The translations under genes and the position numbers were made by a program. Below are positions 6,382 through 6,706 of a stretch of 6,706 nt of DNA, piece by piece. Each line of letters starts with the position of its first letter. Position 1 is the stretch's first letter. The stretch comes from PWPR01 sp964497955. Lineage in GTDB: Bacteria > Bacillota > UBA994 > PWPR01. The stretch lies in assembly GCA_964497955.1 (NCBI GenBank), contig CAZCFQ010000119.1:1-6706 (forward strand). The letters are read 5' to 3'. Below the pieces are notes generated by a model. That model was not told the origin of the DNA. It saw only the letters and a program-made list of their open reading frames with translations, and searched no databases.

Positions 6382-6706
6382 GACAAATAAATAAGAAAAT
6401 GTAAATAAAAACACCTGCTAAAAGCTATTCAGAAATATAATGTAGAAAACATGACTGCTTACTTAAGGAATAATTTTTTGTGATCTAAGAGTAAACTTGA
6501 TATAGAAAAATCTTCAAAGAAAAATTGTAGGGAAAGAAATCTTATATAAGAATATGATTGGTGATCATTAGAGATTGAACTTTAAAGGATAATAATCCAA
6601 TATTTAGAATGGCTATATTACTTTAACCCTCAAAACTGTGATGCATTAGAAACATTAAAAAAGGTTCCAATATATGTAATTGACTCACCATATGGCAGAA
6701 GTTTTC
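6382..6706 (+). pseudogene. Decayed reading frame, unidentified (2), running off the window
   Basis: A single phase (6382 onward) stays protein-like for over 100 codons despite six stops: TAA 6388, TAA 6406, TGA 6481, TAA 6547, TGA 6562 and TAA 6583. From 6586 to the window end the frame is open for 40 codons. Segments include LLKAIQKYNVENMTAYLRNN (6415-6474), IQYLEWLYYFNPQNCDAL (6595-6648) and KKVPIYVIDSPYGRSF (6658-6705). All lie in the same frame, so point mutations rather than indels account for most of the damage. An AGGAGG at 6373-6378 precedes the region, but the nearest ATG (6380) is too close and quickly stops. The NPQNC...VPIYVIDSPY pattern faintly recalls 2-hydroxyacyl-CoA dehydratase subunits, but this is a guess. 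The 3' part lies beyond the window. Confidence 0.45.

Noticed and set aside
1..6706. CRISPR arrays, tRNA or rRNA genes, riboswitches
   Set aside because: No regularly spaced repeats, no tRNA cloverleaf with a TTCRA arm and no conserved riboswitch core were seen by reading; a covariance-model search could not be run.

Overview
The window is AT-rich (roughly 30% G+C by eye). It shows strong AGGAGG-type ribosome binding sites, GTG and TTG starts, and a GGDEF/HD-GYP signalling gene. This fits a low-GC Gram-positive bacterium, most likely a member of the Clostridia; the genus cannot be told from the sequence.

Layout, left to right. (1) Bases 1-635 (+) are the 3' part of a gene that begins outside the window. 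It carries the last residues of a GGDEF domain followed by a complete HD-GYP domain, so it is probably a two-headed cyclic-di-GMP enzyme. (2) A gap to 1178 holds a strong hairpin between convergent genes and a short protein-like frame with an internal stop. (3) Bases 1179-2618 (-) encode a serine hydrolase of the beta-lactamase/PBP4* fold without a signal peptide. (4) A long gap, 2619-3457, contains inverted repeats and a probable decayed reading frame. (5) Bases 3458-4471 (+) encode a tandem GNAT acetyltransferase followed by a hairpin terminator. (6) A gap to 4968 holds small hairpins, one GC-rich island and a clear promoter. (7) Bases 4969-5175 (+) encode a 68-residue XRE-type DNA-binding protein with its own promoter and terminator. 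(8) Bases about 5256-5990 are the broken remnant of an IS21-family insertion sequence on the minus strand, with istA frameshifted twice and no istB. (9) Bases 6020-6706 hold at least two decayed reading frames on the plus strand, with several in-frame stops but protein-like residue patterns.

The four intact genes do not form an operon. Each has its own spacing, orientation and, for two of them, its own terminator. About half of the window is non-coding or pseudogenic, and decay is concentrated around the IS21 remnant. The picture is a gene-poor, eroding accessory region with a few single-gene survivors (c-di-GMP turnover, a hydrolase, an acetyltransferase and a small regulator). I do not see convincing evidence of a new multi-gene system. 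The most open questions are the identities of the degenerate frames at 6020-6208 and 6382-6706.
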